Of a DNA stretch of 64,000 bases, positions 10,677 through 21,984 are shown piece after piece. Under the pieces are notes generated by a model. The model saw only the letters and a list, made by a program, of their open reading frames with translations, was not told where the DNA came from and did not search any database. How positions within the stretch are numbered: position 1 is the stretch's first letter; each line of letters begins with the position of its first letter. A program made the position numbers and the translations under genes. Source of the stretch: Prunus persica (Eukaryota; Streptophyta; Magnoliopsida; Rosales; Rosaceae); contig NC_034013.1 in assembly GCF_000346465.2 (NCBI RefSeq), positions 5,787,598 to 5,851,597 on the forward strand, read 5' to 3'.

Positions 10677-12489
10677 CTAATTAAATAATGTTCCAAAATC
10701 TACATTGTCGTCTGGCACATGAGGCTTTGGGGTCTGGGGGTCTACAAGGGCCGTCGTCTGGTGGGGATGCTCGGGATGGACGGGCTCGGAGATCGGCGCA
10801 TCAAAATGCGGGACTAGAATGCGGGACTGTGCGAGGGACTGCAGAATAACCGACATCTGACTCTAAAGAGTGGCCACCTGTGCTGTCAAAGCAGTCACCT
10901 GACTGTTTGACTGCGCTGATGAACGGGGTCTGGGTTCCCTCCTCCTGGCATTCCCCATCCCTCGACAATATGTCCCCGATCTCCTCCCTAGAGTATGATC
11001 CAACGTCTCCGTCAAGATCAGAAACTCAGCATCCTGTGGAAGATCCACAGACTCGATCGGAGTATCGGGAGGAAGTTGGGAGGCAGACTCCTGAAGAACC
11101 AACTGGCTCTTCTCCACCATCGCCGTCTGTTTAGCATAACATAAAATATAAATTAAAACATTCATATAATAACTTTTAAACTTGAATGCGTAACATAAGA
11201 ATTAAAATTAAATAATACTTACATGAAGGGACTCGGCTAACTCATTCCCAGGTTGAACATAAACGTCGCCAAAGACGTCGATCTCTGGGAATTTGGACCC
11301 CCGCTAAATTGAACAAGAGAAGAAAAATATTAGTACGAAAAAAATAAATTAAGAATAATTACATATTAAAAATTAAATAAAAATTATTTTATTATTACCT
11401 GCCGACATGCATCCATCCTATAGGAGAAGGGCCTGGAACCTGAATGATGGAGAATAGTCTTCTTCTTCCTATTGCCCTTATTGACTTTGGCTTTTTTCTG
11501 TTATACAAAAAATAAAACATATTAGTTGAAATTGAAATGAAATATAAAAAATTAAATAAACAATAGTAAGAAATATATAATAAATTTGAAATTCATATTA
11601 CAAATTACCACAAAAGCGGGCACCTAAAAATGAGCGTAGAGCCACGCCCAACTATCCTCCCGCCCATCAAGCTCCTTCGGGAAACCCTCCTGAAGAGCGA
11701 CTTGCGGATCATCAAACGCCTCAAAATTGTGGTGCAAGTCGCTCTTCCACTGTTTGTACCTCTCAGAGAAGAGTCTGTTGACATACGCCAATGACTCGTC
11801 GTCGAGGTCCTCCAAGTTGTAGTTCGTCTGCAATAAATTAATTACATACATTAAATAATAGAAATATAAAGTTTGAAAGAAAAAGAATTAAAAGGCCTGC
11901 ATACCGACAACTGGCCGTGAACCTCCGTCTTGATCTCATCAGGCTTGACCTTCCAAGATTTCCATTTCATCGGCCAATGGCTCCGAACGACATGACCAAT
12001 GTCGTGGGCCAAGGAGCTATGCAACTCTGCTGTCGGTGCAGCCCGATGTCGCTCGTCGTATCTGATGTTGATACGACTGTTGGTCACCCGGGTGACCTTC
12101 GCCGTCTTCAACTACCGACATGGCCTTCGGGTGTTCTTCTTGGTTGCAAAGAAAGATGACATTAATGTTAAATAAATAACAAATTTAACTATAAAATACA
12201 CACACAAAAACAAAAACAAAAATAAAAAGAACTAGACTTGAAGGAAATCTATACCTGGCTGTGACCCTGACACATTAGTCAATGTGATGTCGGGAGTGTT
12301 GGCGGGCCGATGACGCCGCCTAGCGCTAACAGGCTGCGCCACTGATGAAGCAGGCCCTTGAGACCCCATGAGACCAACTGCCAAGTGGTCCATCAGTGCT
12401 GGCGCAGTGGCAGCAGATGTCAACTGAGCCGGGGGCTCCGAACTCTGTGTAGTCGTCATCGCCATACGAAGTCTAATCAGGTCTGACAT
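10677..12489 (-). pseudogene. TNPA-like CACTA DNA-binding protein gene, broken
   Basis: Several minus-strand exons can be recognised: about 12232-12489 (starts MSDLIRLRMAMTTTQSSEPP), about 11905-12111 (HVVRSHWPMKWKSWKVKPDE), about 11624-11830 (NYNLEDLDDESLAYVNRLFS), about 11400-11497 (KKAKVNKGNRKKKT), about 11225-11305 (SKFPEIDVFGDVYVQPGN) and 10677-11150 (glutamine-rich coiled coil). The order matches the plant Ptta/En/Spm transposase domain. A TAG stop near 10863-10865 truncates the coiled coil (LTAQVATL then stop). The related copy at 1164-2342 has a glutamine codon at that place. The product would bind subterminal repeats. Exon borders are approximate. Confidence 0.72.
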
Positions 12490-15235
12490 CTGCACAATTT
12501 TATTAATACACATACAAATTAATAAAATATACGAATATTTGTAAGCACATACAATTTTATTAAGATTCTTGACCTAGGGTTTGCGAGTTTGGAGTATCCG
12601 GGACTTGGATACACGATCCGTCGAATCCTACATGATCCTAGAAATACAAGGTATAACATACGTGAGTTTGAGTTTGATCCATTCGAGACTCAAACGGTAA
12701 CTAAATTCCAATCTGAACAGACCTATGCGCTCCTGACAACTAGGGGATTGCACTGGGACCTAACCACGAGTGCTACAGTATCCCACGCGCTACCATACGC
12801 GCCGACAGCGCGTGGGTGTCCAAAGCAATACCAATCACCGAAAAATTATAAAAACTAAGGGCCAAGGTTCCTACCCTAGGTTGAAAACATCAATTGGAGC
12901 CACTATTGTTCTCGGATCTAACCCGAAAAATGGCCGGAAGTGGCCGGGATTTAAATTCAAAAACAGGCCGAAACTTAAGGTTTAAAATCGATTGCCCTAT
13001 TGCGATAATTAATGAAACTCTACCCAACCATCAGCTAAAGCATCAAAAATAGTACAAAAACCATACCTCAGGTGTTGGATTTGGTGGTCGGAGGAGAGAG
13101 AACGAGGCCGGCGAAGATTCGGTGAAAACCGAGAAAATTCGTTTCTGAAATCAGAAAATGGGGAAAAAGGAGGCGCCCGCGTCGTTTCTGAAATTTTATT
13201 CGATTTTGCGCGACGAGTAACTAAAAGCGTCGCGCAAAATATTTTAAATGATTATTGCGCGACGAACCATATTTAATTTCCATCGCGCAATGTTGTGAGT
13301 CCGCCAAAATTTGGAATCAGGGTAGGGTTGTGTGATTTTGCGCGACGCATAGTTATATATTTCGTCGCGTAAAGTTGTCATTCCGCCAAAATTTTAGATT
13401 TAGGGTTTAGCGGGAGAGGGAAAGTAAAACTTTGCAAGACGCAGATAACGATATCCGTCGCGCAGGGTTGTGATTCTACCAAAATTTAGGGTTTAGGGTT
13501 TATAGGGGGAGAGAGAGAAGGGGAAAGGTATGCCGAAATTGCTCAACGAGGAAGTTCCCCTTTCGCCGCACAAGCTTGTGATTGCCAAAAATTTGGGCCA
13601 AGTGTTCAGAGGGGAGAGTGGTAGGTCTAAAAGAGATTGCACGATGAAGATTTACACCTTCATCGCGCAAGCCTACTTTCTATGTACTTTGCGCGGCTGA
13701 GAAATAACCTTTTCGTGTGCAAGATTATGACTCTCCAAAAATTTGGACCAAGTGTTCAAGAGGGAGAGAGTGAAAGGTCTGACTGAGATTGCGCGAAGAC
13801 GAAGCAGTATTTTCGTCGCTCAAGACTGTTTTGTGCATACTCTGCACGACGAATAAACCTTATTCGTCACGCAAACCCCCTGAAACCTAAACCCTAAACC
13901 CTAAACCCGAAACTAGTTTCAATGATTCAATCGGCAAACTTATTTTTTTATACTTCGAGATCGTATATGCCGAAAATCGGAAAAAACAAACATTAAGAGA
14001 TCAAGTAACGGGACAAAACTTTTCGACGGTTTTAAATGAAAAGTCATGATTTAACGGTTATTTTAACTCCGATTTTGATAATTTTTTACAGCTACATTTC
14101 TTGACCCTATATGAATACAATGACTGAATTTGATCTTCAATTTAAGATGTTTACACTAGGGGATACCACATAATCTTATATTATATTTAACGAAAGTATA
14201 AATAAACTCTTCATTGTTGGTGAATATATGGTTTTGATGGCACACGCATTCTACGAAACTAGTTTCAGTAATCCAGCCGTCAAACTTGTTGTTTATACTT
14301 CAAGATCATAGACCCCAAAAATCGAAAAAAAAAAAACATTCAGAGATCAAGTAACAGGACAAAACTTTTCGACGGTTATAAATGAAAAGTCATGATTTAA
14401 CGGTTATTTTAACTCCAATTTTGATGATTTTTTACAGCTACACTCCTTGACTCTATATGAATACAATGAACTAATTCGATCGTCAATTTCAAATATATGT
14501 GTGTATATATATTATATTATAAAATAATATATATTTGCGCGACTTATAAATTTGCGACGAGAGGTATCCTGTCGTCGCGCAAAATTTCATCACGCGACGG
14601 ATGTTAGGTTGTTGCGCAATGTTTTAACTTTAGGCGACGAGTGGATTCTGGGTCGCGCAAATTATGCGCGACAAGGAGTGATTCGTCGTGCAAAGATTTG
14701 GCGCCATTTACATATTTAGGTCAAATTGTGTATCATTTTCATTTTTTTAAAATGTTTTGTGTCAATAATTTTCAAACTTTGTATCAAAAGGGTTTGGATA
14801 TATTTATTTATCAATGTTTCATAACAATTTTTTTTTCATTTTTTATTTTCTTGTGTATGTCAATTTATTTAATAATGTCTCACGTGGTTGTTGTTGCATT
14901 GACCTAACTCGCTTGTTCTTTTTCTTTTATAAAGTCAAGTGATAAACTTTCATAAACACATGAAAAGTCAATAAAAGTTAGAATTGGATACAACCCCCTT
15001 AGGTTCGATTGTTTATCATTTTCATTTTTTAAAAGTGTTTTGTCAAAATAAATTTAAAAATTATTATTAAAAAGGTTTGGATATATTGATTTACCAATGT
15101 TTTATAACTAAATTTATTTTAATAATGTTTCATTTCTCCACATATATAAGGTTTGGATATAACAACTACATATATTCATACATTTGTATTACACAAAATC
15201 TATACACTAGCATAATAAAATTACAAAAAAATTCA
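12490..15235. other. CACTA internal spacer with repeated subterminal motifs
   Basis: No gene seen. 13195-13880 and 14530-14700 carry the same GCGCGACGAA motifs that mark the ends of the element. 13911-14150 and 14257-14490 are tandem copies (offset about 347 bases). 14700-14830 and 14995-15120 are another tandem pair (offset about 295 bases). A short telomere-like (CCCTAAA)3 run is at about 13886-13908. Confidence 0.7.
13911..14490. repeat. Tandem duplication inside CACTA spacer
   Basis: Two diverged copies of a roughly 240-base block (13911-14150 and 14257-14490) sharing stretches such as AAAACTTTTCGACGGTT and AAAAGTCATGATTTAACGG. No coding capacity. Confidence 0.75.
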
Positions 15236-18200
15236 TTATTCATCATCTGAACTATAATAACTTTCGTTATCGTCACTATGATCACTTTCGGTCTCCCAAT
15301 CCTCTTCCTCCTCCTCTATAACTACATCATCGTCGTTGCTCGGGCCCACTGCAATTGTATCACGGAAGATCACCGAGGTAAATTGTAATTGACTGAATCA
15401 GTATTTCGATTAAAGACACTCCTTGTATTTGAAACGGTTCTTGTATAACATTTGTATCTTAAAGTGTTTCCGCATCATTTTCCATTGAAGATTCTAAATG
15501 TTCGTCAGCCACATTGTCGAAGTCGTTGTCAGATGGGTCTAATTCTGGTATAGCATACACGTTCCTATGATCCATCTTCTGAACAACTTTCCAACCGCTT
15601 TAGGCTTTAGGGTCATCTAGATACACAATTTGTGTTGCCATGTTTGCCAAACTATAAGGGTCGTCATCATACCAAGTTCTGATAATTTCACAGATAGTAA
15701 GCCATGGTCGATTTTAACACTTCCCGGCCTATTTGGGTTGCTATCAAACCATCGACACTTAAACATGATCACTTGATATCGATCTTTGTAAAGCAATTGA
15801 ACGACATTTGTGAGTTTGCCATAGAAATCAATGTTCGTACTTTTGCCTCCACCTGGGACATAGACACAGCTGTTTTGTGTATACAACTTGTCATCTCGTG
15901 CAGCCCCAAAAATTTGACGCCGTTAATATAACAACCCGAGAACAATTCAGTGCGAATCGGGCCGAACGCCAAGTTATATAACTCATCACTGTAAGTGGGG
16001 GAATTCGATGATTTCAACTTATTCACCTAATATTATACAAAAACATTCACATGTTAGTCTGACAAAATTAAATACTACAATTGAATTTGTCAAATACAAA
16101 ACATTTATAACTTACAGAATCCAAAAATCATTGTGGAAATAATTCACGGTGTTTCTGGGCAACCAAATGTGATGGATGTTCTCGCTTCATCATCTCTTCA
16201 TGCTCATCTAAGTATGCCATTATCTCATCACAATTGTTCAGTACGAACCAATCCGCTACCTCCATGTCATTTCTAGAAAACGACTTTCCTCGTCTAGGAC
16301 CTCCAAAGGGTCGTGTGCTTTGGGCAAAAATAGAAAGTTTTTCCTTTCTCATACCTCCGTCATTATTGCGCTGAGGACGATTGAAAGTTGTCTCCATATC
16401 TTTTAAATACATTCCACATAAAGTAAGCGACTCATATTGAACCCAAGCCTCTATAATTGATCCTTCGGGCTTCGCCCTGTTGCGTACACTTTTTTCAGCT
16501 CTTCGAGAAGCCTGCCAAAATAAAACGATATGATAAAAATTAGCAAGCCTGTGATAATGATGTATACACAAACGATAAGGATTATATACCTTCCTATTAG
16601 ATATATCTAGCGATAGTTGACAAGACCAGCAAGCAATGCCTCTTCTAGCAAGTGAACCATCATGTGCATCATACTTCTGAAGAAAGCTGGAGGAAATATC
16701 ATCTCAAACTTGCATAAGACTTGGACAATGTCATGGCGCAACTGAAACATGTCTGTCTTTCGCAATGTTTTTGCCATCAGTTAGGAAAAAAATCTAGACA
16801 ACAACATGATTGGCTTCACTACATCTTCCGACAATAGATGTCGAATACCCACAGGAAGTAGGCGTTACATAAACACATGGCAGTCATGGCTCTTAAGTCC
16901 AGTAAATTTACTCCCGTCAACATTCACGCAACGTGCGATATTAGAAGCATACCCATTGGAAAACTTTACAGACGATACAAACTTTAGAAACTCTTTTTTG
17001 TCATTCGGTTTCATAGAAAAGAATGCAAGATCCCTTCTAGCTTTATCACTGTCCCTATTCATCCATAAACCACTTCGTATGCCCATTCTTTCCAAATCAA
17101 GACGAGCTTTGAGAGTGTCCTTTGTCTTACCCTCGATATCTAGAATCGTGCCCACCAATGTGTCGAATACATTTTTCTCAACATGCATCACATCTAGATT
17201 GTTCCTCAATTTGAGTTTCGACCAACATGGGAGCTCAAAAAACATAGGCTTGTGTGTCCAGTTCATATGTGCAGAAGGTCTGGTCCGACTAACTGTTTTT
17301 CCGAAATGAGCAAAATCCAAACAGTTAAGCTGTTCCAAGATCTCATCACCGGACCATTCTCTAGGTCTGAGACAATGCTCTGTGTTCCCATCAAACTCTT
17401 TATCTTTTTCTCGCCACTCGTGGTCCCATGGCAACCATCTCCGATTACCAAGATAACAAACTTTTTCAGCGTGCCAACCAGAAGTTACATCTTCCTTGCA
17501 TACAGGACATGTCATATAACCCTTTGTGCTCTACCCAGAAACCATTGCATATGCTGGAAAATCATTCACAGTCCACACAACTACTGCCCGCAAAGTGAAC
17601 ATCTTCCCAATTGATTTATCGTACGTGCAAACACCGTTTGCCCATAAATCCTTCAGCTCATCAACCAGCGGCCTTAATTAAACATCGATTGACCTGCCAG
17701 GATCCTCAATTATCAAAATAGTCATCATCATGTATTCTTTTTTCATGCATTTCCAAGGCGGTAAATTATATGGGAATACAAAAATCGGCCAAGTGTTGTG
17801 GTGTTGGTTTAGAACCCCATACGGATTGAATCCGTCAGTGGCAAGTCTCAATCTAACATTTCAGGGATCAACAGCAAACTCGGGGAACTTCGATCGAACT
17901 CTTTCCATGCCTCCGCATATGCAGGATGCCGCATCACATCATCGTCTACTCGTTTTTTCTTATGTCATCTCATGTCTGTGGCAGTATGCGTCGACATATA
18001 CAATCGCTGCAACCTAGGTTTCAGGGGCAGATAACGCATGACTTTTTATGGGATCTTAGTCGTTTTATTCTGAGATGTCATTTTGAACCTCGACTTATTA
18101 CATATAAGGCATGTATCCAACGTTTCATGCTCCTTGTAGAATAACATGCAATTGTTTTTGCAAGCATGAATTTTTTCATAACCCAATCCAAGACCATTTA

Positions 18201-18767
18201 ACACCTTCTGCGCGTGTTTATGGTCTTTCTGCAAATAATTATCCGTCGGAAGCATTCTCTTGAAAATTTCCAAAAAGTAATCGAAACACTGGTTCGACAT
18301 ACGATACTCTCGCACCCCGGGTATAACTCTTGGTTGACATTTTTTTAACAGTTTTTCATATTGTTCAAACTCCGTACTGTCTATTGGTGTAGGCACGTCA
18401 TCTTCCCATTCGTGATTGATGTTGGTCGATGCAAATGGAAAAGCATCATGTATAATATCCATGACTTGATCATTAGGATCCACAATAGGTTCAATATTGT
18501 CCATTCTTGTGGATTTGAAGACGAAACATGGTCTAATTGTTCCCCGTGAAGGTTCCAAATGCTATATGTCTCAATCATTCCATTCCTTACTAAATGAAAT
18601 CTACCATTTTCAATTGTCTCCCACCACATGTTATTACACCTCCTACAAAGACAATAGATTCTAGTTGCACCCGGGTTGTGTCTACGTGCAAACTCAATAA
18701 AATCCTCGATTTCATCCAAGTATTCGTCTGCGTATCTATTCAGGATATGTATCCACCTTCTGCTCAT
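15236..18767 (-). pseudogene. TNPD/TNP2-like CACTA transposase, broken
   Basis: From the ATG at 18767 the minus strand gives, in order: the transposase-associated domain (SRRWIHILNRYADEYLDEIE...IYCLCRRCNN, 18590-18767), the Transposase_21 region (about 16865-18500: EYRMSNQCFDYFLEIFKRM, NNCMLFYKEHE, DGFNPYG, YNLPPWKCMKKEYMMM, then RNNLDVMHVEKNVFDTLVG), DUF4218 (about 16130-16760), DUF4216 (about 15617-16026) and an acidic tail ending at TAA 15236-15238. Damage seen: a frame change between about 18381 and 18558, a TAA in the DV-stop-LRPLVDEL segment near 17680, and a TAG replacing the tryptophan in SG-stop-STKGYM near 17530. Introns are expected between the later domains. The enzyme would cut and join element ends in the nucleus; this copy cannot make it. 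Confidence 0.85.
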
Positions 18768-19574
18768 AATTCCTGAAACCACAATCACAACACAACAATC
18801 ACAACAACTTCATACGAAGTTATAATGTCACCTTATGCCTCCAGTAAGGGTCATATTCCATTCGGGAATGCATAGTCTTGTCACGGCTACATGAGATTAG
18901 ATTTCGACATGGATAAATTTTGGCAACATCTCGATACAGTTCTTGAGGTGGGCATAGGTATAAATACCTACGTACCACCCGAAAAACGTACCGAGATGAC
19001 ACCAAAATCTCCACAATCGAAACCTAATCCTGTAGCCGTAGATTACGTGACAACACTATGCATTACCAAGCTGTCCAAATAGTGGGACAATTCAAGAATT
19101 AATTGGACCACAGTCATGCTTTACGCATCTATGCACGACATCCAACTAATCTCGAACGGGAAACTAAGTGTTACTAAACATAAAAATAGAAGTATGAAGT
19201 TAATTTCAATTAACTTCGTACATCACAACACATTGTGCTACGTCACGCACAATTTAACAACATAATATAAATATAACTTTACAAAAAAAATATAAACATA
19301 ACAAACTAACTTTAACATTTTTAATATATAAAACGAATAAAATACATTTTCAATCGTTCTCCACCAATCGGCAATTACAAATATCCCTAACGATAACAAA
19401 ATTAATAGCGTTAGTACGAATTTACATTAATACTTTTAAACTAACGACAATAAATACTTACCCAATGAACGTACTGAATTCCCAGCAGAGGCAGCGGCAA
19501 AGACGTTGAGAGAGAGGCATAATGCTATTTTTTTTGCATTCTGCCTCTGCAATGACAGAATTCTAATATGAAGA

Positions 19575-20225
19575 AGAAGGACTTTGCGCGAGTCGCACAA
19601 ACTGCCGTCGCGAAAAACCATTTTTCCGTCGCACAAAACGACTTTTTTCGTTGCGCAAGCACGTGTCGGTATCAAACTTTAATTATTGTCGCGCAAAACC
19701 AACATTCCGTCTCGCAAAATCTATCTTTCGTCAAGCAAGAATGTACCGACATCAAACTGTACGCGACGAAAACTATTTCCGTCACGCAAAAAAAAAATCC
19801 CCCCCCCCCCAAAGTATTTTGGCGCCAACAAAAAATATCCCACATTTTCTTACACGATAATAAATGATGTCGTCACGCTAAGGTGTCTTTTGCGACGAAA
19901 TCTGTAGTCGCACAAGTTTTTGCAGCCAATTAACGGGATCCACTATTTTTGGTTCATCTTTACGCGACGAAGTGTCCTATCATCGGGCTAGGTTTTCTTA
20001 CGCGACGATTCTTCTCGCCGCGCAAGTGTTCGGCGCCAACAAAAAACCCAAGTTTTTTTTTCCTCACTTTGCGCGACGAAGTAAAATTCTGTCGCGCTAA
20101 GACATTTTGCGCGTCGAAAAATTTGGTCGCGCCAGTTTTCAATAATTTGCGCGACGAATTTTTTTTCCGTCACTGTAGTGCATTTTTCCCAATGAATTCG
20201 TGTTCGTCGCGCAAATAGTAAAACG
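19575..20225. repeat. CACTA subterminal repeat array (TNPD-gene side)
   Basis: Many copies of GCGCGACGAA/TTCGTCGCGC variants, partly degenerate, up to the terminus at 20233. Contains a C10 run at about 19800 and AT-rich filler. Also acts as the presumed promoter side of the TNPD-like gene, which starts at 18767. Confidence 0.75.
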
Positions 20226-20236
20226 TAGTAGTGTTT

Positions 20237-21045
20237 ATAATCATAATTATATGATAAAAACTCTTGCTCAAGGGCTTTAATAAGTTTTTCATGCCCTCTT
20301 CTCATGCTTTCAGTATTAGTTTTAATGTTCCAAAAGTTGTCTAAAAGAACTTTTTGTTTATCTGCTAATAATGATTGAGTACGATATTTTAAAGAAGGAT
20401 TTCTAACTTCTTGTACTGGAATTCCATTATAAAAATAAGTATTCACTATTGGTCTTGCTTGACTAATCATGCTTAATGGATTACCACCTTGTGATGGTGT
20501 ACTACTATTTTTGCTTCCAGAGGATGATGGTAAAAAATATTGCATACTTGTTAATGAATAATAAAGGATAAGATATCTGCAAAAGTATTATCCGTACCTT
20601 TAATATGCTCAAATACCATTCTAAATCCATTTCCTATAATATAATCAACAAAATTTACACATCTTCAGGCTGCTTGTTTATTAGTAGTAATTTTATTATA
20701 ATGAGAAACAATATTCTGACAATTTGTTCTAATAGTAAATATTTCATTATGTAAAAACAATGAAAATGCTTCAAGGGAGTTAATGACTCCTAAAATTTCC
20801 AAGTCAGTAGCTAGAAGTCTAGCCTGTATATTACTAAATTTTCCTGATGCATATCTACAAACTTTTTCTTTAGATTTTGTTTCTTCCTTATGTTTCTTTT
20901 GATATAAAATTCTTGTCCATCCTATTGATGATGTGTTTGTCTCAACTATCTTGTAATTATTATCTAATGGTAATGCTAAAGATTATTTGTCCTTCTTTAT
21001 AAATACTTCACCCATTTTGAGTTTATTTATAAGTTCCCCATGAAT
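20237..21045 (-). mobile_element. Endogenous pararetrovirus-like relic with RNase H (right of CACTA)
   Basis: The minus strand carries an RNase H-like segment at about 20570-20990 with CRYASGKFS, an NEIFTIRTNC segment and EHIKGTDNTFADILS. This order and spelling are typical of the reverse transcriptase/RNase H C-terminus of Caulimoviridae. Downstream on the same strand a separate reading frame opens at 20545 (MQYFLPSSSG...) and is interrupted by the CACTA insertion at 20236. Stops occur within the RNase H part and the core reverse transcriptase is absent, so this is a defective integrated remnant. A Ty3-type retroelement is the alternative. Confidence 0.6.
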
Positions 21046-21540
21046 TAATTATCTCTTTGCACAATGAGTTCTTCTCAGCTTTTTATTCGTTGGCATGACA
21101 TATGCATGTCTCTGCAGTCTATACACCTCAAGATTGTACAAAATGTTCATATGCAGACGTACATCCTGAACTGGGCCCAAAGGTACAAGAGCAAAAAATC
21201 CTAAACTCTAAAACGACTTTACTTCAGGTGTAATTTATTTTTTTAATTTTTATCAAGAGAAAATTTCATTAACATTTAAAATAGAGGCACAAAACGTTGC
21301 CACTACAACATTACGTAACAGGAAGGCCAAAACGTATATTTTAAGCACGCACAACATCGACACAACAAAAACATATATTTGAACGTGCAAGATGAAAAAA
21401 TAGTTCAATAATGACACCCAAGATGACAAAGGCCAAGACATGATTAAGATAATTAAACAAGAAGAAAAAATCTTATTCATCGTTAACTCTCGCACAAGAC
21501 ATTTTATTAAATCATGAACAAGTAGAAAAAGTAGTAGTTT
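21046..21540. other. Intergenic, nothing recognised
   Basis: AT-rich sequence between the viral-like relic and the S-protein homologue gene. An 80-codon minus-strand open frame at 21253-21495 is very hydrophobic and low in complexity and looks like chance. Confidence 0.5.
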
Positions 21541-21984
21541 TCACTGAGGCCAACTGTAGAGATTTTCCCAAATTTTAGTCCTTAGGGTATAGGAATACAG
21601 CCCTGTTTCAAGAATCAACCAGTTGCAATCATGAAGGCACCGTTCTTGATCCCTCCTGGCCTTGTAAATGTCAAAGGTGCCAGACACCGATTTGCCTAGA
21701 GAAGCACTTACCCAATCAAAGTTGCAAAAGAAGAGGGTCGAATCCCAGATATTGTTCTTAAAAGAGAACTCATAAGTTTCGCCTAATGCGACTAGATGAT
21801 CTCCCAGATCGTCGTCCCCGGATTTGCAATGAACTGTGACAGTGGCGTTTGAAGGTTCTAGTCGGTTGGTTAATCTCACGTAAACCGTCCCGCCCAGCAA
21901 TGCAGAAACCTGCAGGGAAGTTTGGTCCAATGTGAGGACCACCATGGCAACTAAAACCAATATGCTGCGGCTACCACCAGCCAT
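21541..21984 (-). CDS. S-protein homologue (SPH, plant self-incompatibility S1 family)
   Basis: Small secreted protein of 147 residues encoded without introns, as usual for the family. Residues about 5-28 form a hydrophobic signal peptide (ILVLVAMVVLTL). The mature part has the family pattern: VYVRLTNRLE, VHCKSGDDDLG, FSFKNNIWDSTLFFCNFDW, and a C-terminal RCLHDCNW. The four cysteines are C53, C87, C116 and C120, and one N-glycosylation site lies at N46. The poppy founder PrsS is the stigma self-incompatibility ligand. Most plant SPH proteins have no known role and are expressed in many tissues, so a role in mating cannot be inferred here. The frame is intact and the start is the first ATG before the signal peptide. 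Confidence 0.9.
   Translation of the reverse strand: MAGGSRSILVLVAMVVLTLDQTSLQVSALLGGTVYVRLTNRLEPSNATVTVHCKSGDDDLGDHLVALGETYEFSFKNNIWDSTLFFCNFDWVSASLGKSVSGTFDIYKARRDQERCLHDCNWLILETGLYSYTLRTKIWENLYSWPQ

Larger units (their letters stand above)
8920..11208. repeat. Large direct repeat, copy 2
   Basis: Second copy of 1-2342, in the same orientation, about 8.9 kb downstream. It runs from viral-like flank across the CACTA end into the TNPA-like gene. Beyond 11208 the CACTA element continues normally, so the copy boundary at 2342 was created in copy 1. Confidence 0.9.
10086..20233 (-). mobile_element. Complete CACTA (En/Spm-type) transposon, 10.15 kb
   Basis: Both termini are present: CACTACTACATTTTAAGATT at 10086, and on the other strand from 20233 CACTACTACGTTTTACTATT. 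They are flanked by a 3-bp target duplication TTT (10083-10085, 20234-20236), as expected for CACTA. Subterminal arrays of TTCGTCGCGCAAA-type motifs in both orientations fill about 10110-10480 and 19580-20220. Inside, on the minus strand, lie a TNPD/TNP2-like gene (15236-18767) and a TNPA-like gene (10677-12489). Both reading frames are broken, so the element is not autonomous, although its ends look intact and could be moved in trans. Confidence 0.93.

Noticed and set aside
21253..21495. 80-codon hydrophobic minus-strand frame
   Set aside because: No recognisable family and strong AT bias; looks like chance next to the S-protein homologue gene.
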